From NCBI RefSeq assembly GCF_013030945.1, contig NZ_JABBXF010000072.1:1-64000 (forward strand): a stretch of 64,000 nt of DNA. Direction: 5' to 3'. Within the stretch, counting starts at the first letter, position 1; each line of letters starts with the position of its first letter. The stretch comes from Streptomyces morookaense (lineage in GTDB: Bacteria; Actinomycetota; Actinomycetes; Streptomycetales; Streptomycetaceae). Of this stretch, positions 54,558 to 62,325 are shown in pieces. A program made the translations under genes and the position numbers. The notes under the pieces were generated by a model that was not told where the DNA came from, made no database searches, and saw only the letters and a list, made by a program, of their open reading frames with translations.

Positions 54558-55972
54558 GACGGCTCCCGTGAGGTCCGCGTGTCGGCGCGGCTGACGGCAG
54601 CCACGGCCTGCGGATCGAGGTCGAAGAGTTCCCGCAGCGCGTCGGCGTAGCCGGCGCCGCCGGGGGTGGAGGCGAGCTCCTTGACCCGCACGGTGGGCGC
54701 GTGGAGGAGCTTGTCGACGACGCGGCGCACGGTCTGCGTGATCTCCGCGCGCTGCTTGTCGTCCAGGCCGGGCAGCCGCCCGTCGAGCCGTGCCATCTCG
54801 CCGGCCACGACACCGGCGGCCATGGTGCGCAGGGCGACCACGGTCGGCGTGATGTGCGCGGCCCGCTGCGCGGCGCCGAAGGCGGCGACCTCGTCGGAGA
54901 CGATGCCGCGCACCTGGTCGACGTCGGCGGCCATGGGCGCGTCCGCGGAGGCCTCGGCCAGGGTCTCGATGTCGACGAGCCGGGCGCCGCCGATGCGGTG
55001 CACGGCGGCGTCGATGTCGCGGGGCATGGCGAGGTCGAGGAGGGCGAGAGCAGTGCCGTCGCCCTGGCGGGCGGCCGACGGGCCCGGATCCTCCGCGTCG
55101 GCGGAGGCGTCTGCGGCCCCGCGGGCCGCCAGCGCGTCCCGGACGTCGTCCGCCGTCAGCACCAGGCCCGTTGCACCCGTGCAGCTCACCACGATGTCCG
55201 CGAGCGCCAGTTCGCCGGCCACGGCGGCCATCCCCACTGCCGAGGCCGTGAGGCCCCCGGAACCGCCGGAGGCGCCCGGTTCGGTGAGGATCTGCGCGAG
55301 TCGCTCGGCGCGCTCCAGCGTGCGGTTGGCGATGGCGACATGGGCCACGCCCGCGCGCGCGAGCGTGGCGGCGGCGAGCGAGGACATCGAGCCGGCGCCG
55401 ATGACCAGGGCGCGCCTGCCCGCGACCCAGTCGGCCACCGGCACGTCGCGGGCGAGCCGCTCCAGGCCGAAGGTGACCAGGGACTGGCCCGCCTTGTCGA
55501 TGCCCGTCTCGCTGTGGGCCCGCTTGCCCACCCGCAGCGCCTGCTGGAACAGGTCGTTCAGCAGCCGCCCGGCGGTGTGCAGCTCCTGGCCGAGGGCGAG
55601 TGCGTCCTTGATCTGGCCGAGGATCTGGCCCTCGCCGACGACCATCGAGTCCAGCCCGCACGCCACCGAGAAGAGGTGGTGGACGGCCCGGTCCTCGTAG
55701 TGCACGTACAGGTACGGGGTGAGCTCCTCCAGGCCGACGCCCGAGTGCCGGGCGAGCAGCGTGGACAGCTCGGCCACACCGGCGTGGAACTTGTCCACGT
55801 CGGCGTAGAGCTCGATGCGGTTGCAGGTGGCGAGCACGGCCGCCTCGGTGGCGGGCTCGGCGGCCAGCGTGTCGTGCACCAGACGCGCCTGCGTCTCGCG
55901 CGCGAGCGCGGCCCGCTCCAGCACGCTCACGGGCGCGCTGCGGTGGCTCAGTCCGACGACCAGGAGGCTCAT
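54554..55972 (-). CDS. hemA: Glutamyl-tRNA reductase
   Basis: First committed step of haem synthesis: reduces glutamyl-tRNA to glutamate-1-semialdehyde, which HemL (33.6 kb) then converts. 472 residues. The catalytic cysteine is C50 in LATCNRIELY. The NADPH-binding VIGAGSMSSLAAATLARAG (split) follows, then a dimerisation helix domain. Insertions near residues 230-245 and 270-290 are Gly/Ala-rich, a common actinomycete feature. The ATG overlaps the rex stop by 4 nt, so rex and hemA are coupled. Confidence 0.97.
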   Translation of the reverse strand: MSLLVVGLSHRSAPVSVLERAALARETQARLVHDTLAAEPATEAAVLATCNRIELYADVDKFHAGVAELSTLLARHSGVGLEELTPYLYVHYEDRAVHHLFSVACGLDSMVVGEGQILGQIKDALALGQELHTAGRLLNDLFQQALRVGKRAHSETGIDKAGQSLVTFGLERLARDVPVADWVAGRRALVIGAGSMSSLAAATLARAGVAHVAIANRTLERAERLAQILTEPGASGGSGGLTASAVGMAAVAGELALADIVVSCTGATGLVLTADDVRDALAARGAADASADAEDPGPSAARQGDGTALALLDLAMPRDIDAAVHRIGGARLVDIETLAEASADAPMAADVDQVRGIVSDEVAAFGAAQRAAHITPTVVALRTMAAGVVAGEMARLDGRLPGLDDKQRAEITQTVRRVVDKLLHAPTVRVKELASTPGGAGYADALRELFDLDPQAVAAVSRADTRTSREPS

Positions 55973-56748
55973 GCCGGCATCACGGCGGGGACGTCCCCCT
56001 CCGGTCCCTTTCTGCCGCCCGCGGCAGGGCGCGCGGCCACGGCCGCCGCGGCGGCGGCCCCGGCACCGGACGGCGCGGTGGTCTCCTCGCCGGCCTTGCG
56101 CTGCTCGTGGAAGGCGAGGATCTGCAGCTCGATCGACAGGTCGACCTTGCGGACGTCCACGCCCTCCGGCACGGCCAGCACGGTGGGCGCGAAGTTGAGG
56201 ATCGAGGTGACCCCGGCCGCCACGAGCCGGTCGCAGACCTGCTGCGCGGCACCGGCGGGGGTCGCGATGACGCCGATGGAGACGCCGTTGTCCCGGATGA
56301 TCGACTCGAGTTCGTCGGTGTGCCGCACGGGCAGCCCGGCGACCGGCCGGCCGGCCATGGCGGGGTCGGCGTCGATCAGGGCCGCGACGCGGAAGCCGCG
56401 GGAGGCGAAGCCGCCGTAGTTGGCCAGGGCGGCGCCGAGGTTGCCGATGCCGACGATGACGACCGGCCAGTCCTGGGTGAGGCCGAGCTCGCGGGAGATC
56501 TGGTAGACGAGGTACTCGACGTCGTAGCCGACACCGCGGGTGCCGTAGGAGCCGAGGTAGCTGAAGTCCTTGCGGAGCTTGGCGGAATTGACGCCCGCCG
56601 CGGCCGCGAGCTCCTCGGAGGAGACCGTGGGGACCGAGCGCTCGGAGAGCGCGGTCAGCGCACGCAGATACAGCGGTAGCCGGGCGACGGTGGCCTCGGG
56701 AATCCCTCGGCTTCGGGTCGCCGGTCGGTGAGTTCGGCCAGTTGCCAC
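55969..56748 (-). CDS. rex: Redox-sensing transcriptional repressor Rex
   Basis: 259 residues. The N-terminal winged helix (about 18-85) begins IPEATVARLPLYLRAL, with the recognition region NSAKLRKDFSYLGSYGTRGVGYDV. The C-terminal Rossmann domain binds NADH or NAD+ with GIGNLGAALANY. High NADH releases it from DNA. GTG 56748 is chosen because AGGAG precedes it. The first gene of rex-hemA-hemC-hemD-hemB; its own promoter carries a Rex operator, so the operon is autoregulated. The C-terminal 30 residues are an Ala/Pro/Gly tail. Confidence 0.97.
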   Translation of the reverse strand: MATGRTHRPATRSRGIPEATVARLPLYLRALTALSERSVPTVSSEELAAAAGVNSAKLRKDFSYLGSYGTRGVGYDVEYLVYQISRELGLTQDWPVVIVGIGNLGAALANYGGFASRGFRVAALIDADPAMAGRPVAGLPVRHTDELESIIRDNGVSIGVIATPAGAAQQVCDRLVAAGVTSILNFAPTVLAVPEGVDVRKVDLSIELQILAFHEQRKAGEETTAPSGAGAAAAAAVAARPAAGGRKGPEGDVPAVMPA

Positions 56749-56813
56749 GGTGCTCCTGCGGGTAGAGCGGGGCTGCAGGCGGCGCCTCGTCCCAGGACCG
56801 CCCCGTCGAACGC

Positions 56814-56842
56814 AGGCTATGCCTTTGTGAACGCGTGCACAA
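56814..56842 (-). promoter_or_regulatory. rex promoter with overlapping Rex operator
   Basis: On the minus strand, -35 TTGTGC (56842-56837) and -10 TAGCCT (56819-56814) are separated by 17 nt. The Rex operator TGTGAACGCGTGCACA occupies 56826-56841, matching the consensus at 15 of 16 positions and covering the -35 and spacer. Predicted start of transcription is about 59 nt before rex. The rest of the 407-bp gap to the glutaredoxin-like gene holds no gene I can support. Confidence 0.9.
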
Positions 56843-57155
56843 AGATGGTGTCCGCTTTGTCCGGGCAAAGTGACCGGGCTCACGCGGCCTTTAGGTCCGA
56901 TCCGGGAACCAATGCCCGCGCCGTTGCGACCGTCACACAGGCCACACGCGCACCACAGGTGCGTCGACGGGGACACGGGCGTTCACTCCTCACCGCACTG
57001 CTGCCTCTTCGGACAAAACGCCCACGATGGTAGTCGACTCAGGCATCCGAATTCACCGTCCCGGACATCGGCGGGAGTTCCGCAGGACGATCGCGGGACG
57101 ATCGCGCGCCGACGGCACCGGCAGCACAGCGGCAGCAACCGGCACAATGACGGAC

Positions 57156-57434
57156 ATGAGCCCGCTGCTGCGCCGTAGCGCCCGCAAGAATCCCGCCGAT
57201 TCCATCGTCACTCTGATCGGCAAGCCCGGCTGCCACCTGTGCGACGACGCCGAGGCCGTCATCGAGCGGGTCTGCGGCGAACTGGGGGCGCGCTGGGAGA
57301 AGAAGGACATCGAGCAGGACGCGGAACTGCACCGTAAGTACTGGGAACAGATTCCGGTCGTCCTCGTCGACGGTGAACAGCACGACTTCTGGCGAGTGAA
57401 TCCGGACAGGCTGCGCAAGGCCCTCGGCGGATAG
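57156..57434 (+). CDS. Glutaredoxin-like protein
   Basis: 92 residues. Thioredoxin fold with the dithiol KPGCHLC at C26 and C29 and the cis-proline segment IPVVLVDGE. The C-terminus matches the DUF836/glutaredoxin-like group that sits next to rex in Streptomyces. ATG 57156 is listed; ATG 57147 (MTDM) is the alternative. No Shine-Dalgarno site is visible and CACAAT ends 7 nt upstream of 57156, so the mRNA may be leaderless. A redox link to the neighbouring Rex is plausible but unproven. Confidence 0.85.
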   Translation: MSPLLRRSARKNPADSIVTLIGKPGCHLCDDAEAVIERVCGELGARWEKKDIEQDAELHRKYWEQIPVVLVDGEQHDFWRVNPDRLRKALGG

Positions 57435-57523
57435 CCGCCGGGTAGCCGTTCCGATACGCAGTGTTCACGCCATCGCATCGTCCCGGCTCCGGATACCCCG
57501 AACACACTGGCTATGCTCACGGC

Positions 57524-58471
57524 ATGGCCGCACTCGGATGGCTCCTTTCCCGCAAGCGCTCCGCCACCGCCCGCAGCGTGCTGGCGGGCGAGGCCTCGGC
57601 AGAAGCAGCCCGCAAGTCCGCCCAGGAGAGCGACGAGGCGTCCGCCCCGCCCGAGCCGGAGACCCCCGCGCAGCCCGAGCCGGAATTCCCGGTCACGGGC
57701 GACGAAAAGGCGGCCGCCTTCTTCGACCTCGACAACACCGTGATGCAGGGCGCCGCCATGTTCCACTTCGGACGCGGCCTCTACAAGCGGCACTTCTTCG
57801 GCAAGCGCGATCTGCTCCGCTTCGCCTGGCAGCAGGCCTATTTCCGGCTGGCCGGCATGGAGGACCCCGAACACATCCAGGACGCCCGCGACAGCGTGCT
57901 GTCCATCGTGAAGGGGCACCGCGTCTCCGAGCTGATGACCATCGGCGAGGAGATCTACGACGAGTACATGGCCGAGCGCATCTGGCCCGGCACCCGCGCC
58001 CTCGCCCAGGCCCACCTGGATGCCGGGCAGAAGGTCTGGCTCGTCACCGCCGCCCCGGTGGAGACCGCCACGATCATCGCCCGCCGGCTGGGCCTGACCG
58101 GCGCGCTGGGCACCGTCGCCGAGTCCGTCGGCGGCGTCTACACCGGCAAGCTCGTCGGCGAACTGCTGCACGGCCCGGCCAAGGCCGAGGCCGTCCGCGC
58201 CCTCGCCACCGCCGAGGGCCTGGACCTCTCGCGCTGCGCCGCCTACAGCGACTCCCACAACGACATCCCGATGCTGTCGATCGTCGGCCACCCCTATGCG
58301 GTGAACCCCGACGGCCGGCTGCACAAGCACGCGCGCGAGCACGGCTGGCGGCTGCGCGACTACCGGACCGGCCGCAAGGCCGCGAAGATCGGCATCCCCG
58401 CGGCAGCAGCCGTGGGCGCCCTCGCGGGCGGCGCGGCGGCAGCCGTCGCCCTGCACCGGCGCCGCCGCTGA
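57524..58471 (+). CDS. HAD-superfamily hydrolase (SerB-like, HAD-IB)
   Basis: 315 residues. A Pro/Glu-rich N-terminal tail precedes the HAD motif I FFDLDNT (D68, D70); motif II is in VTAAPVE, and motif IV in YSDSHNDIPML. The insertion of the HAD-IB type suggests phosphoserine- or lipid-phosphate-like substrates. A C-terminal hydrophobic stretch (about 292-308) followed by HRRRR may anchor it to the membrane. TATGCT ends 6 nt before the ATG, so the transcript may be leaderless. Confidence 0.88.
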   Translation: MAALGWLLSRKRSATARSVLAGEASAEAARKSAQESDEASAPPEPETPAQPEPEFPVTGDEKAAAFFDLDNTVMQGAAMFHFGRGLYKRHFFGKRDLLRFAWQQAYFRLAGMEDPEHIQDARDSVLSIVKGHRVSELMTIGEEIYDEYMAERIWPGTRALAQAHLDAGQKVWLVTAAPVETATIIARRLGLTGALGTVAESVGGVYTGKLVGELLHGPAKAEAVRALATAEGLDLSRCAAYSDSHNDIPMLSIVGHPYAVNPDGRLHKHAREHGWRLRDYRTGRKAAKIGIPAAAAVGALAGGAAAAVALHRRRR

Positions 58472-58887
58472 CACCCCGCGGGCGCAACTCCGGGCCGTCC
58501 CCCCGGGGTTGCCGCACCGTCACCACATCGGGCGACAGCCCCGGCGCGCCTCCTCGCCACGGGCGGTAACCGATTTCACCCCTCAGGCAATCCTGTTGTC
58601 ATACCCCCACATGGCCCACGACAGTCCTGGCGTGTCCGGATTGCCACAACACGCTGCCGAATCGGCCACACCATCGGCAAATCTGGTCAACTTCCGTTCA
58701 GAGTTCGATATTTGATCGAGCAGCAATCGGGCTCAGAACGCATGGAAACGATGATTTGAGCAACTCGGTGTAGCGCTGCCTGTACGAAGGGTTATTCTCC
58801 TCAGACGCAAACCGGTACCCACTTGTCCCCACGGCGAGTGAACGGTCCCGCACTGCACGTGATGGAAGCTCTGCCTCTGGGAGTCCC
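58472..58887 (+). promoter_or_regulatory. bldN upstream region with candidate BldD box and promoter
   Basis: A 416-bp gap, noticeably less GC-rich than coding DNA. CAACTCGGTGTAG (58761-58773) fits the core of the BldD box, AC-N-C-N-G-N-GT. TATTCT (58793-58798) is a good -10 about 20 nt downstream, so BldD would cover the -35. The leader would be about 83 nt. bldN is a known BldD target in S. coelicolor. A 34-codon ATG frame near 58611 lacks a ribosome binding site. Confidence 0.5.
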
Positions 58888-59688
58888 GTGTACCCACACG
58901 TCGGGGTTGACGCCTCGGGCCTGGCTACGCTGCGCGCAGCGGTCGTCGACCGTCTGCGCGGCTTCGTCCCCACCGCGTATGCCGTCCCCGCCCTCGCCAC
59001 ACCCGGCCCGGCCGTAGGGAACGGCGGCCCGGCCGGTCCCCTCTACGCCCTCGCCGAGAGCAGCGCGGCCGTCGGCAGACGAGCCCGCCGCGGCGGTGCC
59101 GCCGCGACCACGACCACCCGCCGCCCCAGCGCCGACAGCGACAGCGCGCGCATGCTGGACCTGGTCGAGCGCGCCCAGGCCGGCGAGGCCGAGGCCTTCG
59201 GCCGGCTCTACGACCAGTACGCCGACACCGTCTACCGCTACATCTACTACCGCGTGGGCGGCCGGGCCACGGCCGAGGACCTCACGAGCGAGACGTTCCT
59301 GCGCGCCCTGCGCCGCATCGGCACCTTCACCTGGCAGGGCCGCGACTTCGGCGCCTGGCTGGTGACCATCGCCCGCAACCTCGTCGCCGACCACTTCAAG
59401 TCGTCAAGGTTCCGGCTCGAAGTGACCACGGGAGAGATGCTCGACGCCAACGAGGTCGAGCGCAGCCCCGAGGACTCCGTCCTCGAATCCCTTTCCAACG
59501 CCGCCCTGTTGGAGGCGGTGCGCAAACTCAATCCGCAGCAGCAGGAATGCGTCACCCTCCGTTTCCTGCAGGGACTTTCGGTCGCCGAGACCGCCCGCGT
59601 GATGGGCAAGAACGAGGGCGCCATCAAGACCCTGCAGTACCGGGCCGTGCGCACCCTGGCCAGACTTCTGCCGGACGACGCCCGCTGA
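58888..59688 (+). CDS. bldN: ECF sigma factor BldN (AdsA), with N-terminal pro-domain
   Basis: RNA polymerase sigma factor for aerial hyphae genes (chaplins, rodlins, bldM). 266 residues. The first ~86 are the extension known to be removed to mature the protein, rich in Ala/Gly/Pro. Region 2 (about 90-160) has AEAFGRLYDQYADTVYRYIYYRVG and the DLTSETFLRAL segment, and region 4 (about 200-260) the helix-turn-helix GLSVAETARVMGKNEGAIKTL. GTG 58888 follows GGGAG. The gene pair with rsbN downstream (anti-sigma) is the developmental module of Streptomyces. Confidence 0.96.
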   Translation: MYPHVGVDASGLATLRAAVVDRLRGFVPTAYAVPALATPGPAVGNGGPAGPLYALAESSAAVGRRARRGGAAATTTTRRPSADSDSARMLDLVERAQAGEAEAFGRLYDQYADTVYRYIYYRVGGRATAEDLTSETFLRALRRIGTFTWQGRDFGAWLVTIARNLVADHFKSSRFRLEVTTGEMLDANEVERSPEDSVLESLSNAALLEAVRKLNPQQQECVTLRFLQGLSVAETARVMGKNEGAIKTLQYRAVRTLARLLPDDAR

Positions 59689-59742
59689 GACCGTGTGTTC
59701 CTTCCCCCGCCCCCGAACGCTTCCGCGACGTCACCGCGTCCG

Positions 59743-59771
59743 CGTAACCCGACTGCCGCGCCACTCGTTGT
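59743..59771 (+). promoter_or_regulatory. BldN-type promoter of rsbN
   Basis: CGTAAC (59743-59748) and CGTTGT (59766-59771) are separated by 17 nt, close to the BldN consensus as I remember it (CGTAAC, 16-17 nt, CGTTGA). It lies about 130 nt before rsbN, so BldN would drive its own anti-sigma factor, a negative loop reported for S. venezuelae. Confidence 0.65.
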
Positions 59772-59901
59772 CCGGGATGCAGACTTCCCGAGGTCGCGCC
59801 CAACCCCTGTCTACTCACTCGTTCGAGTGGATGCCCTCAAGGCGTGCAACCCTACTGGTGTCCAGGGGAGTCGACCGTCATGACGAGAGGAGGTGCCGCC
59901 C

Positions 59902-61098
59902 GTGATCGCGAATGTTTCGGCGCACCGGCGGGCGAACGCCTTCGCCCAGGCCCTGGAGGACCAGGACCTCCAGGGCGCGGCGGCTGCACGGCCCGGACCA
60001 CCGGCGGAGGACGCCGAACAGGCCCGGATGCTGGCCCTGGCGGACGGGCTCGGCGAACTGCCGGCCCCCGAGCTGGATCCCGAGGTGAAAACCGTCCAGC
60101 GGGCCCAGCTGATCGCCGCCATGGAGAGCCAGTTCGCGGGCGGCGGCACCGCGGTCCCCCAGCCGCGCGAGGGCGCGGCGGCCGGCCGGGGCGCCCACCG
60201 GGCCCTGCCGCTGGGCCGGCTCCGGCCGCGCTCCCGCTGGTCGAAGGGGCTCGCGGCCGGCGGCCTCACGGTGGGCGTGGCGGCGGGGGCGTTCGGCGGT
60301 GTGGCGTCGGCGAGTTCCAACGCCCTGCCGGGCGACACCCTCTACGGGCTCAAGCGCGGCATCGAGGATCTCAGGCTCGGCATGGCCGACAGCGACGCCG
60401 ACCGCGGCGGCCTCTTCCTCGACCAGGCGTCGACGCGCCTCGCCGAGGCCCGCCGCCTCATGGAGCGCGGCCGCCAGGGCCACCTCGACCACGAGTCGCT
60501 CAACGAGATCCGCCGCACCCTCTTCGGCATGCAGCAGGACGCGGCCGAGGGCCACCGCCTGCTCCACGCCGCCTACAAGCGCGACGGCTCCCTGGGCCCC
60601 ATCCGGCGGCTGTCCTCCTTCGCCGCCTCGCACCGCGAGGGCTGGAGCCAGCTGCGCGAGCGGCTGCCCCTCCCGCTCACCGACGTGGGGGACAAGGTCA
60701 GTTCGGTCTTCACCGCCATAGACGATGAGGTCGAGCCGCTGCAGGGCCTGCTGCACCAGTCCAAGGGCAGGCACGCGGCTCCGGAGCGGGGCAGCGCCTC
60801 GCCGCACGCCGGAGGCAGCGCGGGCCGTTCCGCGCCCGCCCCGCAGTCCCCGTCGACGAGCGACGGCAAGCACCCGAGCAGCAGCCCGCGTTCGTCCGCC
60901 CCGAGCAGTCACGAAGAGGGCGAGGGGCTCCTCGGCGGTACGGGCCTGCTGCAGCCCGCGCCCGACAGCTCGGGCGCGTCGCCCGGCTCGCCGGGCAAGG
61001 ACGGCAAGCAGCCCGGCAAGCCGCCCATCGTCATCCCGCCGCTGCTGCCCCCGGACGTCCTGCCGGGGCTCGGCATCCACGGCCAGGACGACAAGTAG
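59902..61098 (+). CDS. rsbN: Anti-sigma factor RsbN (for BldN)
   Basis: Membrane-bound inhibitor of BldN. 398 residues. The cytoplasmic N-terminus (about 1-110) binds the sigma factor, one transmembrane segment lies at about 115-137, and the rest is extracytoplasmic with a DUF5667-like helical part (about 140-270) and a Ser/Pro/Gly-rich tail. GTG 59902 is chosen because GAGAGGAG is 9-10 nt upstream; an in-frame GTG at 59893 would put the site too close. It lies 213 nt after bldN with its own BldN-type promoter. Confidence 0.93.
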   Translation: MIANVSAHRRANAFAQALEDQDLQGAAAARPGPPAEDAEQARMLALADGLGELPAPELDPEVKTVQRAQLIAAMESQFAGGGTAVPQPREGAAAGRGAHRALPLGRLRPRSRWSKGLAAGGLTVGVAAGAFGGVASASSNALPGDTLYGLKRGIEDLRLGMADSDADRGGLFLDQASTRLAEARRLMERGRQGHLDHESLNEIRRTLFGMQQDAAEGHRLLHAAYKRDGSLGPIRRLSSFAASHREGWSQLRERLPLPLTDVGDKVSSVFTAIDDEVEPLQGLLHQSKGRHAAPERGSASPHAGGSAGRSAPAPQSPSTSDGKHPSSSPRSSAPSSHEEGEGLLGGTGLLQPAPDSSGASPGSPGKDGKQPGKPPIVIPPLLPPDVLPGLGIHGQDDK

Positions 61099-61138
61099 CA
61101 CGCAGCAAGCAGCAAGCAGAAAACGGCCTGTCGAGCGA

Positions 61139-61179
61139 CGGTCGGTGTTCTTCCCTCGGACTCAGAAGAACACCGACCG
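61139..61179. terminator. Terminator between rsbN and the acyltransferase gene
   Basis: CGGTCGGTGTTCTT (61139-61152) pairs perfectly with AAGAACACCGACCG (61166-61179). The right arm is part of the duplicated acyltransferase 3' end, so this terminator appears to have arisen from copied coding sequence. Confidence 0.8.
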
Positions 61180-61198
61180 CCGCTGCACGAGCAATTTG
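61162..61198 (-). repeat. Duplicated 3' end of the acyltransferase gene (pseudogene fragment)
   Basis: These 37 nt match 61283-61319, the real gene end, at 33 positions. Read on the minus strand both encode KLLVQRRSVFF and a stop; all four differences are synonymous third-position changes (CTT/CTC, CGC/CGG, CGT/CGG, TTT/TTC). The two copies are 121 nt apart with 84 nt of unrelated sequence between. It looks like a leftover gene end. Confidence 0.85.
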
Positions 61199-61282
61199 GC
61201 CCCGCTTCTCGTCGCCCTCGCACTGCTTCGCAGGCTTCGGACGACTGCGCCGGACTCCGTCCGTCGGTCCGGGCGCCCCGAG

Positions 61283-62311
61283 TCAGAAAAACACCGAACG
61301 GCGCTGCACAAGCAATTTGTACAGCGTGTGCTGAATCGTTTCCCGCACCTGGTCCGTGAGGTTGAACATCAGCATCGGGTCGTCCGCGGCCTCCGGCGAG
61401 TACCCGTCCGTGGGGATGGGCTCGCCGAACTGGATCGTCCACTTCGTCGGCAGCGGCACCAGGCCCAGCGGGCCGAGCCACGGCCAGGTCGGCGTCAGCG
61501 GGAAGTAGGGGAAGCCGAACAGCCGCGCCACCGTCTTCGCGTTGCCGACCATGGGGTAGATCTCCTCCGCCCCTACGATCGAGCACGGCACGATCGGCGC
61601 CCCGGCACGCAGTGCCGTGGAGACGAACCCGCCCCGTCCGAAGCGCTGCAGCTTGTACCGCTCGGAGAAGGGCTTCCCGATCCCCTTGAAGCCCTCCGGC
61701 ATCACCCCCACCAACTCCCCGCGCTCCAGCAGCCCCTGGGCGTCCTCCGTGCAGGCGAGGGTGTGCCCGAGCTTGCGGGAGAGCTCGTTGACGACCGGCA
61801 GCCGGAAGACCAGGTCCGCGGCGAGCATCCGCAGGTGCCGCGCGGCCGGGTGGTGGTCGTGGACCGCGACCTGGAGCATCAGGCCGTCCCACGGGAGCGT
61901 CCCGGAGTGGTTGGCGACGATCAGCGCCGCCCCCTTGTCGGGGACGTTCTCCAGGCCCTTCACCTCGACCCGGAAATACTTCTCGTAGACCGGCCGCAGC
62001 GCGGACATGACGACCTGCTCGGTGAGCTCCTCGTCGAAGCCGAAGTCGTCGACCTCGTACTCGCCGGTGATCCGCCGCCGCAGAAAGCTCAGCCCGTGCG
62101 CCAGCCGCCGGTCCCAGCCGCCTTCCTCCGGGGCCTGCGCCGCACCGGACGGCGCCGACTGTGCGTCGGCGGGCTGCTGCGGTTCCTCCCGCTGCACCGG
62201 TACGGGGGCGAGCGGTGCGGCCGCCCGGCCGGCCCGGCCCCGCGCCGGCCGCCTGGGCCTGCGCTTGGCCCGTGGATCGTCGCCGAACGGGATGACCTTC
62301 GCATCCGCCAT
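61283..62311 (-). CDS. Lysophospholipid acyltransferase-like protein (PlsC family)
   Basis: 342 residues. A basic, Pro/Ala-rich N-terminal tail (1-65) precedes the acyltransferase fold. The catalytic block is NHSGTLPWDG (H135, D142), with a longer H-D spacing than classical H-x4-D, and the substrate motif GVMPEGFKG follows. The sequence continues to RRSVFF at the C-terminus. The ATG at 62311 is 14 nt from the epimerase stop on the same strand, so the two are probably an operon; both accompany bldN-rsbN in Streptomyces as I recall. Its 3' end is partly duplicated downstream. Confidence 0.9.
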   Translation of the reverse strand: MADAKVIPFGDDPRAKRRPRRPARGRAGRAAAPLAPVPVQREEPQQPADAQSAPSGAAQAPEEGGWDRRLAHGLSFLRRRITGEYEVDDFGFDEELTEQVVMSALRPVYEKYFRVEVKGLENVPDKGAALIVANHSGTLPWDGLMLQVAVHDHHPAARHLRMLAADLVFRLPVVNELSRKLGHTLACTEDAQGLLERGELVGVMPEGFKGIGKPFSERYKLQRFGRGGFVSTALRAGAPIVPCSIVGAEEIYPMVGNAKTVARLFGFPYFPLTPTWPWLGPLGLVPLPTKWTIQFGEPIPTDGYSPEAADDPMLMFNLTDQVRETIQHTLYKLLVQRRSVFF

Positions 62312-62325
62312 GGTGGGTGCGCTCC

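Noticed and set aside
58611..58715. 34-codon ATG frame in the bldN upstream region
   Set aside because: No Shine-Dalgarno site, ends well before the predicted bldN promoter, and composition is unremarkable.
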